Source: Accumulibacter sp.
Lineage (GTDB): Bacteria > Pseudomonadota > Gammaproteobacteria > Burkholderiales > Rhodocyclaceae
DNA: 12,603 nt
Assembly (NCBI GenBank): GCA_031264825.1
Contig: JAISDL010000041.1
Coordinates: forward strand, 1-12,603
Direction of reading: 5' to 3'
In this document: piece by piece, positions 12,591-12,603 of the stretch
Layout of the letters: every line of letters starts with the position of its first letter
How positions within the stretch are numbered: position 1 is the first letter of the stretch
The notes under the pieces: generated by a model
Told to the model about the DNA's origin: nothing
What the model saw: only the letters and a program-made list of their open reading frames with translations
Database searches by the model: none
Translations under genes and position numbers: made by a program

Positions 12591-12603
12591 CAGGAATCAG
12601 GAG
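12591..12603. repeat. Start of a fourth heptad-repeat element at the window edge
   Basis: CAGGAAT followed by CAGGAG matches the left-arm units of the elements at 5197 and 6564 and is cut by the window end. It lies just upstream of the putative gyrA -10. Only about two units are visible, so membership is probable rather than certain. Confidence 0.5.

Overview
The window looks like a betaproteobacterial chromosome segment (order uncertain; Burkholderiales, Neisseriales and Rhodocyclales are all possible). Three things point there. The block gyrA-pheA-hisC-tyrA lies in the betaproteobacterial order. A fused chorismate mutase/prephenate dehydratase is present. An earP-efp pair occurs whose EF-P carries arginine at position 32, the rhamnosylated form. 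The core genes are GC-rich. The brnTA and PstS-like genes look less GC-rich by eye.

Layout: 1-237 is a mosaic of short intergenic repeats. 238-2636 (minus) holds uvrC and pgsA, which overlap by one base (TGATG). A 115-bp divergent spacer separates uvrC from earP-efp (2752-4525, plus), which ends in a strong rho-independent terminator. A brnT-brnA toxin-antitoxin module follows (4685-5192, plus), with its own palindromic operator/promoter. It converges on a membrane-anchored PstS-like phosphate-binding-type protein (5294-6550, minus). Further right, gyrA, pheA, hisC and tyrA run leftwards on the minus strand (12476 down to 6584). pheA and hisC are 23 nt apart, and hisC and tyrA overlap (GTGA).

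Functionally the window contains phospholipid synthesis (PgsA), nucleotide excision repair (UvrC), rescue of ribosomes at polyproline stretches (EF-P with its modifying enzyme EarP), DNA supercoiling (GyrA), and the phenylalanine/tyrosine branch (PheA, HisC, TyrA). serC and aroA, the usual betaproteobacterial neighbours of this last block, are missing here.

The most unusual signal is a dispersed repeat family. Its arms are tandem heptanucleotides of type CAGGRNN (CAGGAAT, CAGGGAT, CAGGAGA, CAGATGT), arranged as inverted arms around a short GC hairpin. Full or partial copies lie at 111-174, 5197-5291, 6564-6686 and at the right edge (12591-12603), always between genes. The copy at 6564-6686 is also translated: it supplies the last about 34 residues and the stop codon of TyrA. 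Other points worth a look are valine at GyrA position 83 in the quinolone-resistance region, a brnT start with almost no leader, a 77-bp brnT/brnA coding overlap, and a 9-nt in-frame tandem repeat in earP.
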